Source: Aquirhabdus sp.
GTDB lineage: Bacteria > Pseudomonadota > Gammaproteobacteria > Pseudomonadales > Moraxellaceae
Reading direction: 5' to 3'
Assembly (NCBI GenBank): GCA_030152425.1
Contig: JASLJP010000123.1
Coordinates: 1-6,652, forward strand
Length of the DNA: 6,652 nt
The position numbers and the translations under genes are program-made. Shown here in pieces: positions 6,529 through 6,652 of this stretch. Under the pieces are notes generated by a model that saw only the letters and a list, made by a program, of their open reading frames with translations, did not search any database and was not told the origin of the DNA. The stretch's first letter is position 1, and every line of letters begins with the position of its first letter.

Positions 6529-6652
6529 TTAGTGAATTTTGACCTGTGCGGCTGCAGAGATGAGGGCAGACTTCATGGCTTCAAGCTGATCACCATGGAC
6601 ATCTGCTTCTTCTTCCCAAAAGAAACCCGCGCTGTTCGATTGAATTTCGATG
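6529..6652 (-). CDS. 3' end of an unidentified gene upstream of topA
   Basis: A minus-strand frame enters from the right edge and stays open for 40 codons to a TAA at 6529-6531. The visible end includes SAGFFWEEEADVHGDQLEAM and finishes SAAAQVKIH. It is acidic and then helical, reads like real coding sequence, and no competing frame on either strand is convincing. I do not recognise the family from this fragment. It is co-oriented with topA, 141 bases upstream, with no clear terminator in between, so read-through into topA is possible. The start and most of the gene lie outside the window. Confidence 0.5.
   Translation of the reverse strand, partial: IEIQSNSAGFFWEEEADVHGDQLEAMKSALISAAAQVKIH

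Overview
The window looks like chromosomal housekeeping DNA from a gammaproteobacterium in the Pseudomonadales, most likely close to Moraxellaceae. Two things point there. The 51-residue, cysteine-free L33 begins MRDKIRLVSSAGTG, as I recall it does in Acinetobacter. A DUF6586-type gene also lies next to topA, an arrangement I recall from Pseudomonas. Genus cannot be fixed from this sequence. I see no mobile element, CRISPR array, tRNA or rRNA, and no clear sign of an undescribed system.

Plus strand, 1-2236. The last codons of rpmB (L28) are followed by rpmG (L33) in the usual ribosomal-protein pair, closed by a rho-independent terminator at 238-270. An AT-rich 220-base gap follows, holding a perfect 14-bp GC palindrome and a 14-codon mini-ORF whose stop overlaps the next ribosome binding site. 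Then comes a GTG-started, YbaL-type CPA2 cation:proton antiporter with an NAD-binding RCK domain (491-2236).

Minus strand, 2386-6652. Everything here is transcribed towards the antiporter. From the right edge the order is: the 3' end of an unidentified gene; topA (DNA topoisomerase I, 936 aa, with an unusual 59-residue N-terminal extension); a hairpin resembling a terminator; a DUF6586-type protein (167 aa); an AT-rich 205-base leader; and an unrecognised acidic 118-aa protein. That gene and the antiporter converge on a perfect 18-bp A/T-flanked hairpin (2281-2321), which should stop transcription from both sides.

The genes serve unrelated roles: translation (L28, L33), ion homeostasis (YbaL) and DNA supercoiling (TopA). 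Only rpmB-rpmG looks like an operon. No gap between genes exceeds 300 bases. The longest, 217-490, holds the rpmG terminator, the palindrome and the mini-ORF, and I could not find a convincing sigma70 promoter in it.
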